Source: DATBDE01 sp036270095 (GTDB taxonomy: Bacteria; Actinomycetota; Thermoleophilia; Solirubrobacterales; Solirubrobacteraceae). Taken from it: 64,000 bases of DNA. Each line of letters starts with the position of its first letter. The first letter of the stretch is position 1. The stretch is from the NCBI GenBank assembly GCA_036270095.1, contig DATBDE010000127.1, positions 105,360 through 169,359 on the forward strand. Reading direction: 5' to 3'. The notes under the pieces are model-generated. The model searched no databases and was not told the DNA's origin. It was given only the letters and a program-made list of their open reading frames with translations. Shown here piece by piece: positions 1-9,461 of the stretch. Made by a program: the position numbers and the translations under genes.

Positions 1-1
1 G

Positions 2-724
2 GCGCCGCCCCCCGCCGAGGCCAACCCTGACCTGTTCTCCGCCAGCCCGGCCGCGGGCGAGCACGAGGTCGTGATCAACGGCCCCGACCCCGTCTCCACC
101 CTGCTCGAGCTCGCTCCCACCCAGCTCGCCACCGCGATGGAGGTCTGGCGCGAGCGCATGCGCGTCCACGCCGACGCCGCCTACGTGCACGTCATCGTCA
201 ACGAGCGCCGCGAGGCCGGCGCCTCGCTGCCCCACACCCACGCCCAGGTCTACGCGCTCGGCTTCGTGCCCGCCGCGGTCGCCCGCGAGCGCGAGCGCTT
301 CGGCGCTTACGCCACCCGCACGATGGGCTCGAACCTGCTCGGCGACCTCGTGCAGGAGGAGGTCAAGCGGCGCGAGCGGCTGATCGGGATCGACGACGAG
401 GCGGTGCTGCTCGCCCCCTACGGCTCGCGCCTGCCCTACCAGGTCACGCTGGCGCCGCGGCGGCCGCGGCCCCGCTTCGAGGACGACGGTCCGACCGGCG
501 CCGCCTTGCTGCACGACGCGCTCGGCCGGCTGGCGCGGAGGCTGGGCGCGAGCCCGCCGCTCAACCTGTGGGTGCGCACGGCGCCACGCGGCGCCGAGCA
601 CTATTGCTGGCGCATCGACGTCGTGCCCCGGCTCGTGCACCTGGCCGGGCTCGAGCTCGGCGCCGGCGTCGGGCTGAACATCGTCGCGCCCGAGCGAGCG
701 GCGGCCGAGCTCCGCGACGCGTGA
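2..724 (+). CDS. GalT/HIT-like nucleotidyltransferase, 5' end cut off by window
   Basis: The reading frame is open from the window edge, so the N-terminus is missing; 240 residues are visible. An H-x-H-x-Q triad (HTHAQ, nt 233-247) is the nucleotidyl-transfer motif of the HIT superfamily, close to the HPHGQ of galactose-1-phosphate uridylyltransferases. The C-terminal half, with its NLWVRTAP segment and a C-x-W-R-I-D stretch, also fits the GalT fold. It probably transfers a UMP or AMP group between a nucleotide sugar and a sugar phosphate in the cytoplasm. A GTG at 71 could be read as a start, but the sequence before it continues the protein, so a longer gene is more likely. The stop overlaps the next gene by 4 bp. 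GalT itself versus a related uncharacterised HIT protein cannot be decided here. Confidence 0.75.
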   Translation, partial: APPPAEANPDLFSASPAAGEHEVVINGPDPVSTLLELAPTQLATAMEVWRERMRVHADAAYVHVIVNERREAGASLPHTHAQVYALGFVPAAVARERERFGAYATRTMGSNLLGDLVQEEVKRRERLIGIDDEAVLLAPYGSRLPYQVTLAPRRPRPRFEDDGPTGAALLHDALGRLARRLGASPPLNLWVRTAPRGAEHYCWRIDVVPRLVHLAGLELGAGVGLNIVAPERAAAELRDA

Positions 725-1638
725 TCGCCGTCACGGCGACGATCGTCGTCTCGCTCCTCGTCGGCGTGGGAGCGGAGCGGCGCTTCGCCGGGCGGGCCCA
801 GGGCTGGGCGCGCACCGTGCTGACGGTGACGCTCTACGGGCTGCTGCCGTTCGTCGTGTTCTTCAACATCGCGCGGCTGCACGTGAGCCTCGACCTGGCG
901 GCGGCGCTGGGCCTGGCCATCGTGACCGCCGCCATCGTCGCCCTGGTGGCCTGGTTCGTGTCCACGCGCGTGCTGCGGGTGGCGCGGCCGACGGCGGGGT
1001 CGGTGATGGTCTCCTCGATCCAGGGCAACACCGGCTACCTCGGGCTGCCCGTGACCTTCGCCGTGCTCGGCGCGGGCGCGCTGGGCAACGCAATCGCCTA
1101 CGACACGATCATGTCCGCGGTCACGCTGCTGCTCGGCAGCGCGGCCATCGGCGCCGCGCTGGGCGAGCGGGCGGGAGAGGGCGGGCGGTCACGGCTGCGT
1201 TCGTTCGTGACCCGCAACCCGCCGCTGATCGCCGTCGTGCTCGGCCTGCTCGCCCCCAACGCCCTCGCCCCGCAAGCGCTCGTCGACGTCTCGCACGTGC
1301 TCGCGGTCGGGCTGGCCCCGCTCGGCTTCTTCGCCCTCGGCGCGATCCTCGCCGGCGAGGCCGAGCACGGCGTCCTGGGCCTCCCGCCGCGCATGACGGC
1401 GCCGATCGGCACCGCGGTCACGCTGAAGGTCCTCGTCACTCCGCTGCTGCTCCTGGCGATCACGGCGCCGCTCGTCGACCTCCCGCGCGCCTTCCTGCTG
1501 CAGGCCGCGATGCCCGGCGGCATCAACGGCCTGGTCATCGCCCACGCCTACGGTCTCGACCTGCGTACGAGCGCCGGCGCGATCGCGTGGGGCACCGCCA
1601 TCGTCGTCGTGGCGGCGACGATCGGGGCGCTGCTCTAG
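721..1638 (+). CDS. AEC-family transporter (auxin efflux carrier/malate permease-like)
   Basis: This is a 305-residue, strongly hydrophobic protein with about ten membrane segments. It has the broken-helix features of the AEC (Mem_trans) family: an SIQGNTGYLGLP motif near residue 100 and MPGGINGLVIAHAYG near the C-terminus. Family members export or exchange small organic acids across the plasma membrane; the substrate here is unknown. The GTG start at 721 overlaps the upstream stop as GTGA, which suggests translational coupling. The stop (TAG, 1636-1638) overlaps by 4 bp the stop of the convergent nitroreductase gene. Confidence 0.85.
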   Translation: MIAVTATIVVSLLVGVGAERRFAGRAQGWARTVLTVTLYGLLPFVVFFNIARLHVSLDLAAALGLAIVTAAIVALVAWFVSTRVLRVARPTAGSVMVSSIQGNTGYLGLPVTFAVLGAGALGNAIAYDTIMSAVTLLLGSAAIGAALGERAGEGGRSRLRSFVTRNPPLIAVVLGLLAPNALAPQALVDVSHVLAVGLAPLGFFALGAILAGEAEHGVLGLPPRMTAPIGTAVTLKVLVTPLLLLAITAPLVDLPRAFLLQAAMPGGINGLVIAHAYGLDLRTSAGAIAWGTAIVVVAATIGALL

Positions 1639-2147
1639 TCGAGGTAGGTGGCGTAGGCCTCGACCGGGTCGCGGTCGGGCGGGCGCTGCTCCTGGCGCGG
1701 CGGCCCGAGGTGCAGCAGGCCGAGCACGCGCTCGTCGTCGCCGATGCCGAGGGCGGCGCGGCCCTCCGGCGTGCGCAGGACGCCGGGCGTGCGCCAGTAG
1801 CCGGCCAGCCCGCGCGCGTGGGCGCCGAGCAGGACCAGGTAGCTGGCGATCGCCGCGGCGGCGAAGTCCTCTTCGTCGGCGACCGGGTCGTCGCGGTCGC
1901 GCCGCTGTGAGGCCACGATCAGCGTCGGGGCGCGGTCCAGCTTGCCCGCGGCCTCGGGCCCGGCCGCCTCCTTGAGCCGCGCCAGCCCCGCCGGACCGAG
2001 CACGCGGAAGCGCCAGGGCTGGGTCAGGTGGTGGTTGGGCGCCCAGCGGGCCAGCTCGAGGAGCTCGTCCAGCGTGGCCCGGTCCACCGGCTCGGCGCCG
2101 TAGGCCTTGTGCGTGCGCCGCGTATGGATGGCATCGACGACGTCCAT
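1635..2147 (-). CDS. Nitroreductase family protein
   Basis: The 170-residue product begins MDVVDAIHTRRTHKAYG. The RR-x-x-K-x-Y element and the later RWAPNHHLTQPWRF segment are the FMN-binding core of small nitroreductases. Such enzymes are FMN-dependent dimers that use NAD(P)H to reduce nitro, quinone or ene substrates in the cytoplasm. The length fits the short nitroreductase subfamily. The ATG start at 2147 matches the family N-terminus. The gene is divergent from dtd with only 27 bp between starts, so the two probably share a promoter region. Confidence 0.85.
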   Translation of the reverse strand: MDVVDAIHTRRTHKAYGAEPVDRATLDELLELARWAPNHHLTQPWRFRVLGPAGLARLKEAAGPEAAGKLDRAPTLIVASQRRDRDDPVADEEDFAAAAIASYLVLLGAHARGLAGYWRTPGVLRTPEGRAALGIGDDERVLGLLHLGPPRQEQRPPDRDPVEAYATYLD

Positions 2148-2174
2148 TCGGCGCTCGACGGTAGCGTCCGCCCG

Positions 2175-2594
2175 GTGCGCGCCCTGGTGCAGCGGGTCAC
2201 GCGGGCCTCGGTCGCGATCGACGGCACGGAGGTCGCCGCGATCGGCCCCGGCCTGCTCGTGCTGCTCGGCGTCACCCACGACGACGACGAGACGGTCGCC
2301 GACCGGCTGGCCGACAAGGTGCGGGCGCTGCGCGTCTTCGACGACGCCGCGGGCCGCATGAACGAGCCGCTGGGCGACCGCGAGGTCCTCTGCGTCAGCC
2401 AGTTCACCCTCTACGGCGACGCCCACAAGGGCAACCGGCCCTCGTTCGTGGCCGCCGCGCGGCCGGCCCAGGCCGAGCCGCTGTACGTGCGCTTTGCCGC
2501 CCGACTCGGCGCGCAGACCGGCCGTTTCGGGGCCCGGATGGCTGTCGAATTGGTAAACGATGGGCCGGTGACACTGCTGCTCGACGGCCGATAG
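2175..2594 (+). CDS. dtd: D-aminoacyl-tRNA deacylase
   Basis: This 139-residue protein has the full DTD signature. SQFTLYGD near residue 76 and GNRPSF near residue 88 form one active-site edge, and the Gly-cisPro motif in NDGPVT near the C-terminus performs chiral proofreading. It removes D-amino acids (and glycine from tRNA-Ala) that were wrongly attached to tRNA. The GTG at 2175 gives the usual VRALVQRV N-terminus. An in-frame ATG at 2124 would add 17 residues but would lie inside the divergent nitroreductase gene, so I prefer 2175. Confidence 0.93.
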   Translation: MRALVQRVTRASVAIDGTEVAAIGPGLLVLLGVTHDDDETVADRLADKVRALRVFDDAAGRMNEPLGDREVLCVSQFTLYGDAHKGNRPSFVAAARPAQAEPLYVRFAARLGAQTGRFGARMAVELVNDGPVTLLLDGR

Positions 2595-2610
2595 GGCACA
2601 ATGCCGCGCC

Positions 2611-3255
2611 GTGCCGCCCGAGGATCGCTTCGTCACCCGCTTCGCCGCCGAACCCCCGCAGGAGCTCCTGCCCTACGGCCGCTGGGCCGATCGCCTGGGC
2701 GAGGAGTTCCTCGCCGCGTGCCTGCGCGTCGACACCGAGGGCGTCGAGCTGGGCGACCCCGGCGAGGTCCAGTTCTACCCCGACCGCACCTGGGACGGTC
2801 GCACCTACGTGCCCGCCACGGTGGACACCGCCGGCGGCTACCAGCTCTTCGGCTACGTGTCCTTCGTCCCCGCCGACGAGGACGGGGACCCGAGCGACTT
2901 CGAGGCCATCGCCGACTTCACCGACGAGACCGCGGCCCGCAACCCGGACTGGAAGCTCGACCTCTGCGACGAGGTCGTGGGCATCTGGCGCGGCGAGGAG
3001 GGCCGCGAGGCGGCCATGACCCTGGTCTGGGGCACGCCGGTGGGCAGCACGCGCGGCGCCATCGTCACCGCCGAGCTGGCCGACCTGGCCGTCGACCAGT
3101 GCATCCTCATCGAGGACCGGTTCACCCTGCTCGCGCCCGACGACTACCGCAACGACACCCTCGTGGTGAAGCTGTGGAACCGCCGCGGCGAGGAGGTCGC
3201 GTCCGAGTCGCTCTATGAGGACGACGGCGAGGACGACGCGGCCGAGGGGGAGTAG
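2611..3255 (+). CDS. Conserved hypothetical acidic protein
   Basis: The 214-residue product starts at GTG 2611, 16 bp after dtd, and is probably cotranscribed with it. It is acidic, has no membrane segment or signal peptide, and ends in a run of Asp/Glu. A central stretch describing repeated beta strands (YPDRTWDGRTYVPA, then GYVSFVPADEDGD) suggests a soluble beta-rich fold. I do not recognise a family. The 3' end overlaps the convergent oppF-like gene by 43 bp. Codon use matches neighbouring real genes, which supports it as coding. Confidence 0.7.
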   Translation: MPPEDRFVTRFAAEPPQELLPYGRWADRLGEEFLAACLRVDTEGVELGDPGEVQFYPDRTWDGRTYVPATVDTAGGYQLFGYVSFVPADEDGDPSDFEAIADFTDETAARNPDWKLDLCDEVVGIWRGEEGREAAMTLVWGTPVGSTRGAIVTAELADLAVDQCILIEDRFTLLAPDDYRNDTLVVKLWNRRGEEVASESLYEDDGEDDAAEGE

Positions 3256-4273
3256 GTCTCCGCAATCGCGGGGATCCGGTCCGCCGCCTCGGCGTCCGTC
3301 AGCGGGTAGTGGCAGGCGGCCAGGCCGCCGCCGGTCTTGGGCTCGAGCGCCGGCGACTCGGTCCAGCAGCGCTCCTGCGCCTTCGGGCAGCGGGTGTGGA
3401 ACCGGCACGCCGGCGGCGGGTTCGTCGGGCTGGGCACGTCGCCGCTGAGGATCTGGCGGCTCCTGGAGCGCGCCTCGTGCGGGTCGGCCACTGGGACGGC
3501 GGACAGCAGCGCGCCGGTGTACGGATGGCGCGGATGGCTGTAGAGCGTCTCGTTGTCGGCCACCTCGACCATCGTCCCCAGGTACATCACCCCGACCCGA
3601 TCGCACATGTGGCGCACGACCGAGAGGTCGTGGGCGATGAAGACGATGGTCAGCCCGAGCTCGCGCTGCAGCTCGGAGAGCAGGTTGAGGATCTGGGCCT
3701 GGATGGAGACGTCCAGGGCCGAAACCGGCTCGTCGGCCACGATCAGCTTGGGCCTGAGGGCGAGCGCGCGGGCCACGCCGATGCGCTGGCGCTGGCCGCC
3801 GGAGAACTCGTGCGGGAAGCGGTTGTAGTGCTCCGGGTTGAGCCCGACCTGCTCCATGAGCTCCTGGACCTTCTTGCGCCGCGACTTGTCGTTGCGGTCG
3901 ATCGCGTGGATGACGAACGGGTCGCCGATGATCGCGCCGACGGTCTTGCGCGGGTTCAGCGACGAGTACGGGTCCTGGAAGATCATCTGCATCTCGCGCC
4001 GCAGCTGCTTGAGCTTGCCGCCGCCGACGTAGCCGATCTCCTCGTCCTCGAACTTGATCGACCCGCTGGTGGGCGTGAGCAGCCGCAGCAGCAGCTTGGC
4101 CGTGGTGCTCTTGCCGCAGCCGGTCTCGCCCACGATGCCGAGGGTCTCGCCCTTGCGCACGTCGAACGAGATCCCGTCCACGGCGCGCACGGCGCCGACC
4201 TTCTTCTGGAAGACGATCCCCTGGGTGATGGGGAAGTGCTTGACGAGGTCGCGGACCTCGACCAGGTTCTCGC

Positions 4274-4277
<4 letters not shown>
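3213..4277 (-). CDS. Oligopeptide/dipeptide ABC transporter ATPase (OppF/DppF type)
   Basis: The 354-residue product is one of two ATP-binding subunits of the leftward ABC import operon. Walker A (GETGCGKST) lies near residues 50-58, the signature is SGGQRQR, and Walker B is LIVADEPVSALD. The C-terminal oligopeptide-transporter extension (HPYTGALLSAVP, then CRFHTRCPKAQERC) has the cysteines that can bind an Fe-S cluster in this family. GTG at 4277 overlaps the oppD-like stop as GTGA. The protein ends in a Ser/Pro-rich tail encoded in the overlap with the convergent upstream gene. Confidence 0.92.
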
Positions 4278-5319
<1,042 letters not shown>

Positions 5320-5323
<4 letters not shown>

Positions 5324-6288
5324 GTGTAGCGCACCCGTGGGTCGATGAACGCGTAGGCGATGTCCACGAGCAGGTTGAGCACGACGATGAACAAGGCGCC
5401 GAACAGCACCACGCCCTCGATCGTCGGCAGGTCGGAGTTCACGATCGCGTTGTAGGACATGCGCCCGATGCCGGGGATGTTGAACACGGTCTCGGTGAGG
5501 ATCGCGTTGCCCGCCAGCAGCAGGCCGAGGTCGAGCCCCAGCGCGCTCACCACCGGCGTGATCGCCGAGCGCAGCCCGTGGCGCAGGATGACCTTCCGCT
5601 CGGAGAGGCCCTTGGCACGGGCCGTGCGGATGTAATCCTCCGACATCGTCTCGATCAGGTTGCCGCGCACCAGCCGCGCGTAGACGGCTGCGAACGCGGC
5701 GGCGAGCACCAGCCAAGGCAGGATCAGCGCCGTGAACCAGTGCCACGGGTTATCGGTTATCGGCGTGTAGCTGCCCGCGCCGGGCAAGATGGGGATCTTC
5801 CCGATGTCGTCCGCGAAAAGGTACAGGGCGACCAGCCCGAGCCAGAACACGGGTGCCGAGATCGCGACCAGGGACAAGCCCATGGCCGTGCGGTCGAGCA
5901 ACGATCGTCGTCGTATCGCCGAGATGATCCCGACGGATATCCCGACGAACAGCCACACGATGCACGCCCCGAGCGACAACGAGATCGTGGCCGGCAGGCG
6001 CTTGAAGATCTGGTCCAGGACGTCGGTGTCGTTCTGGAAGCTGTGCCCGAAGTCGAGCTTGGTGATCAGGTTGGAGATGTACAGCCCGTACTGCGTCGTC
6101 ACGGGTTGGTCGAGCTTGTACCGGTGACGGATCTCCTCGACCAGCCGCGGGTTGGGCGAGCGGCCCGCGCGCAGCCGCGCCGGGTCGGCCCCGGACGGCA
6201 GCACGGAGAAGATCAGGAAGGTGATCGTCACCACGGCGAAGACGAGGACGACCACCCACAGGAGTCGGCGAACGATGTAGCGGCCCAT
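5320..6288 (-). CDS. ABC transporter permease (OppB/DppB type)
   Basis: A 322-residue inner-membrane permease with an N-terminal helix (IVRRLLWVVVLVFAVV), a periplasm-facing loop containing GHSFQN, and about five further helices. The ATPase-docking EAA loop is EDYIRTARAKGLSERKVI followed by LRHGLR. This is the B-type partner of the heterodimeric dipeptide/oligopeptide channel. A strong hairpin (6309-6335) separates it from the binding-protein gene, and no good Shine-Dalgarno is seen, which suggests lower expression than the binding protein. Confidence 0.93.
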
Positions 6289-6308
6289 AGCTTGTGTCGT
6301 TAGGAGGT

Positions 6309-6335
6309 GGGCCCGCCGCCAGTGGCGGCGGGCCC
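6309..6335. terminator. Perfect 12-bp hairpin between binding-protein and permease genes
   Basis: GGGCCCGCCGCC, a 3-nt AGT loop, then the exact reverse complement. It lies inside the operon, 21 bp after the binding-protein stop and 21 bp before the permease start. Such intercistronic hairpins often protect the upstream mRNA or partly terminate transcription, which would raise binding protein over membrane components. No T-run follows on the minus strand, so full termination is unlikely. Confidence 0.65.
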
Positions 6336-6355
6336 TGGATTCCCTTCCCTTTCGC

Positions 6356-8131
6356 CTACTTGATCGACGTGAAGTTCAGGTCGACCGTCGCGTTGAACGA
6401 GCTACCCACCGCCGCGACGTTCTTCGAGACGATGTTCGGCTGCTTGTCCCAGACCCACGGCACGTTCGGGGCCAGCATGGTGATCTTCTGATCCGCCTGG
6501 GCGAACAGCTTCGCCCGCGCGTCCCGGCCCACCGTCACCTTCGCCTGGTCGAGCAGCTTGTTGACCGTCGGGTCGTTCATCTGCGGCCAGTTCGAGTTGT
6601 TCTCCTGGAGGATGTTCGCGCCGTTGAACGTCGGGTCCAGGAGCGTCTGGGAATCGAAGAAGTCCTTGAACCACCCGGTGTTCGGGCAGAACGCAACCGC
6701 CGCCTTGGGCACGTTGCAGAACTTCGTGTACATGGTCGAGTGCGGGACCTGGCGGAAGTTCACGCTGAACCCCATGTCCTGTAGCTGCGACGCAGCGACC
6801 TCGGCCGCGCGGCCACCGACGCCGGAGTCGTCGCCAACCACGAGGATCTTGGCGTTGCCCTCGTACTTGCCGCTGGACATCCCGGCGGCCTTGAAGTATT
6901 TGGCCATGACCGTCTTGTCCCCGGTCGGGTGCTGCAGCCAGTCCGCGCCCGCGGGCGGGTTCTGGCCGCCGGCCTCATCGAAGCCGGGCAGTCCGGGCGG
7001 GATCTGGTGCTGCATGATCGGCCCGATCACCGCACCGCCGCGCGTCAGGCGCAGGGCGTTGCGGTCCATGCCGGCGATGACCGCCTTGCGGATGTTGATG
7101 TCGTTGAACGGCGGGACCTTGAAGTTGAAGGACATGAAGCGTCCGCCGCCCGAGTCGATGAGCAGCAGCTGGTCCTTCTTCGAGGTCGCGACCTGCTTCA
7201 GGATCGCCGGCGGCGGCGTGAAGTCCCCATTGACGAGGCTCTGGCCGTCCACGATCTGCCGCGAGCCGACGTCCGGGTCCACGCCTTCCTTGACGTTGAT
7301 CTTGTCGACGTAGGCGGGCCGGTAGTCGGTCTTCGGATCCCAGTTCGGGTTCCGGACGAGCGTGATGTTCTTCATCGGCTCGTAGCCGGTCAGCTTGCCC
7401 GTCTTGTCGTTCGTGATCATGTACGGGCCGGTGGAGACGATGTGGTTCCCGTAGGTGGACGGGTTCTGCTGGTCCATCGGCTTTGCGTACTCCGGCGGCA
7501 CCGGCGTCGACAGCGGCAGGCCGAGGGCCTCGGCCACGGCCGTCCCGGTGGACTTCGTCAGCTTGAACACGATCGTGTGGTCGTCGGGCGTGACGATGCC
7601 GTCGATCGGCTCGCCGTCGGCCTTCTTCGCGGCCTGGTCGGCACCTTCGACGTTGCCGAAGTAGGCGGACGCATAGCCGTTGGCGACGTTCTTGTTGAAG
7701 CCGCGCTCGATGGCGTACTTGACGTCCTTGGACGTCACCTCACGATTGACCGGGGGCCCGAACTTGATGCCGGACTTCATGTGCACCGTGACGGTCTTGC
7801 CGTCCTTGGAGACCTGGGCCGGCCCCGACGCGACGTCGGGTGACGGGATGCCCTTGTCCTGCGGCTTGTAGGAGTACAGCGGGCGGCAGTACGTGTACTC
7901 GATCTGGTAGCTGAACTGGTAGTAGGCCGCGCCGCAGTCGATGTAGTCGACGTCGGCGTTGGCCAGGACCGTGAGCGTGCCGCCCTTCTTGGCGCCCGAA
8001 GGCGCGGCGGTCTTGGCGTTGCTGCCACTGCTGCTGCTGCCGCCACCACAGGCGGCAACGAGTACGGCGGTCAGGCCGCCGGCGCACAGCACCAGAAGGA
8101 TCCGCAGGGCGGACCGGTGCATGAGCATCAT
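6356..8131 (-). CDS. Extracellular solute-binding lipoprotein, family 5 (OppA/DppA type)
   Basis: The product has about 591 residues. Its signal peptide ends in a lipobox (LVAAC, Cys28) followed by a Gly/Ser linker. The mature part has the large two-lobed SBP_bac_5 pattern, for example VTSKDVKYAIERGFNK and NIRKAVIAGMDRNAL. It captures a peptide or other solute outside the membrane and hands it to the permease pair. The ATG at 8131 (followed by ATGs at 8128 and 8122) is chosen because GAGGAAAGG (8133-8141) lies just upstream. The gene is placed between the two permease genes, an unusual order. Substrate cannot be told from sequence alone. Confidence 0.92.
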   Translation of the reverse strand: MMLMHRSALRILLVLCAGGLTAVLVAACGGGSSSSGSNAKTAAPSGAKKGGTLTVLANADVDYIDCGAAYYQFSYQIEYTYCRPLYSYKPQDKGIPSPDVASGPAQVSKDGKTVTVHMKSGIKFGPPVNREVTSKDVKYAIERGFNKNVANGYASAYFGNVEGADQAAKKADGEPIDGIVTPDDHTIVFKLTKSTGTAVAEALGLPLSTPVPPEYAKPMDQQNPSTYGNHIVSTGPYMITNDKTGKLTGYEPMKNITLVRNPNWDPKTDYRPAYVDKINVKEGVDPDVGSRQIVDGQSLVNGDFTPPPAILKQVATSKKDQLLLIDSGGGRFMSFNFKVPPFNDINIRKAVIAGMDRNALRLTRGGAVIGPIMQHQIPPGLPGFDEAGGQNPPAGADWLQHPTGDKTVMAKYFKAAGMSSGKYEGNAKILVVGDDSGVGGRAAEVAASQLQDMGFSVNFRQVPHSTMYTKFCNVPKAAVAFCPNTGWFKDFFDSQTLLDPTFNGANILQENNSNWPQMNDPTVNKLLDQAKVTVGRDARAKLFAQADQKITMLAPNVPWVWDKQPNIVSKNVAAVGSSFNATVDLNFTSIK

Positions 8132-8166
8132 TCCTTTCCTCGTTGGACGTACCAAGGGACCTCCTC

Positions 8167-9147
8167 CTATCTGCGTGAGCGGGGGTTCAGCGCATCCGAA
8201 AACCCGTCACCGAGCAGGTTGAACGCGAGCACGGTGATGAGCAGCGCCAGCCCCGGGAAGACCATGTACCACCAGGCGGTGTCGAACTGGCTCGAGGCGT
8301 CCTGGATCATCTTTCCCCAGCTCGACGTCGGCGGCTGGATGCCGACGCCGAGGAAGGACAGGGCAGCCTCGAAGAGGATGTTCGTGGGGATGAAGATCGT
8401 CGTGTAGACGATGATCGGCGCCACGAGGTTGGGCAGGATCTCGCGGAACATGATCCGCGGGTGCGAGGACCCGAGCGAGCGCGACGCTTCGACGAACTCC
8501 CTCTCGCGCAGGGTCAGAACCTGCCCGCGGATGATCCGGGCGATGTAGACCCAGGTGGAGAAGACGATGACGAAGATCACCGTCCCCACGCCGGGCTTGA
8601 TCAGGCCGCCCAAGCAGCCGTTGCCGAACGAGCACGCCGCGCCGATGCCCAGCCCGAGCAGCAGGTACGGGAAGGCGAGGATCACGTCGAAGCTGCGCGA
8701 GAGGAGGGTGTCGACCCAGCCGCGGAAGTAGCCGGCGATGATTCCGAAGGTGACCCCGAGGAACATCGAGATCGCGGTGGCCACGAAGGCGACCAGCAGG
8801 GACACGCGCGCGCCGTAGACCACGCGGCTGAACACGTCGCGCCCGAGGTCGTCGACCCCGAAGTAGTAGTGCTTGGCGAAGTTCGGCCCGGTGGCGGTGC
8901 CGAACTCGTCCAGCGCCGAGGGGTTCCGCTGGTTGGGCGGGTGCGCGCCGAGGACCGAGACGATCAGCGGCGCGAAGATCGCGACGAGGATCAGCAGCAC
9001 GATCACCACGGCTGAGGCCATGGCGACCCTGTCCGAGCGCAGCCGCCGCCAGAAGAGCTGGAGCGGCGACCGCGCAGCGATCTCGCCCCCCGCGGTGAGC
9101 GCAGCGGCAGCCTCGTCCTGAGCGATGTCGACGGTAGCCGTACTCAT
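8167..9147 (-). CDS. ABC transporter permease (OppC/DppC type)
   Basis: A 326-residue permease with a hydrophilic N-terminal region, an OppC-N type first helix (VVIVLLILVAIFAPLIV) and the typical HYYFGVDDLGRDVFSRVVYG loop. The EAA motif is EREFVEASRSLGSSHPRIMF. It is the first gene of the five-gene operon, so the promoter should lie in 9148-9261. A GAGGAGGG box lies somewhat far upstream of the ATG at 9147. It forms the transmembrane channel with the B-type subunit. Confidence 0.92.
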   Translation of the reverse strand: MSTATVDIAQDEAAAALTAGGEIAARSPLQLFWRRLRSDRVAMASAVVIVLLILVAIFAPLIVSVLGAHPPNQRNPSALDEFGTATGPNFAKHYYFGVDDLGRDVFSRVVYGARVSLLVAFVATAISMFLGVTFGIIAGYFRGWVDTLLSRSFDVILAFPYLLLGLGIGAACSFGNGCLGGLIKPGVGTVIFVIVFSTWVYIARIIRGQVLTLREREFVEASRSLGSSHPRIMFREILPNLVAPIIVYTTIFIPTNILFEAALSFLGVGIQPPTSSWGKMIQDASSQFDTAWWYMVFPGLALLITVLAFNLLGDGFSDALNPRSRR

Positions 9148-9220
9148 CGCCGCGTTTTCGGTTGTCCCTCCTCGCCGAGTTTTGCGAACCGTTCTTTACC
9201 CAGCGACGCCGGGCGGAATC

Positions 9221-9254
9221 ATTGCTCATTGCGCATTAACCTCACGTGAGCAAT
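9221..9254. promoter_or_regulatory. Inverted repeats upstream of the ABC operon, beside tRNA-Arg
   Basis: An 8-bp inverted repeat, ATTGCTCA (9221-9228) and TGAGCAAT (9247-9254), surrounds a perfect 10-bp palindrome CTCACGTGAG (9241-9250). It sits about 75 bp upstream of the first ABC operon gene and only 7 bp before the tRNA gene. It could be an operator for the leftward operon or a structure in the tRNA leader. It is more AT-rich than its surroundings, as expected for a control region. Confidence 0.4.
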
Positions 9255-9261
9255 CAATCTG

Positions 9262-9372
<111 letters not shown>

Positions 9373-9461
9373 AAACGGGTACATCGCGGGCGGCGGTAGT
9401 CGGACTCGGGATAGCGCAAAACCGTCTCGGCCCTCGACGGCTGCGGGCCCGGAACGGGTTC

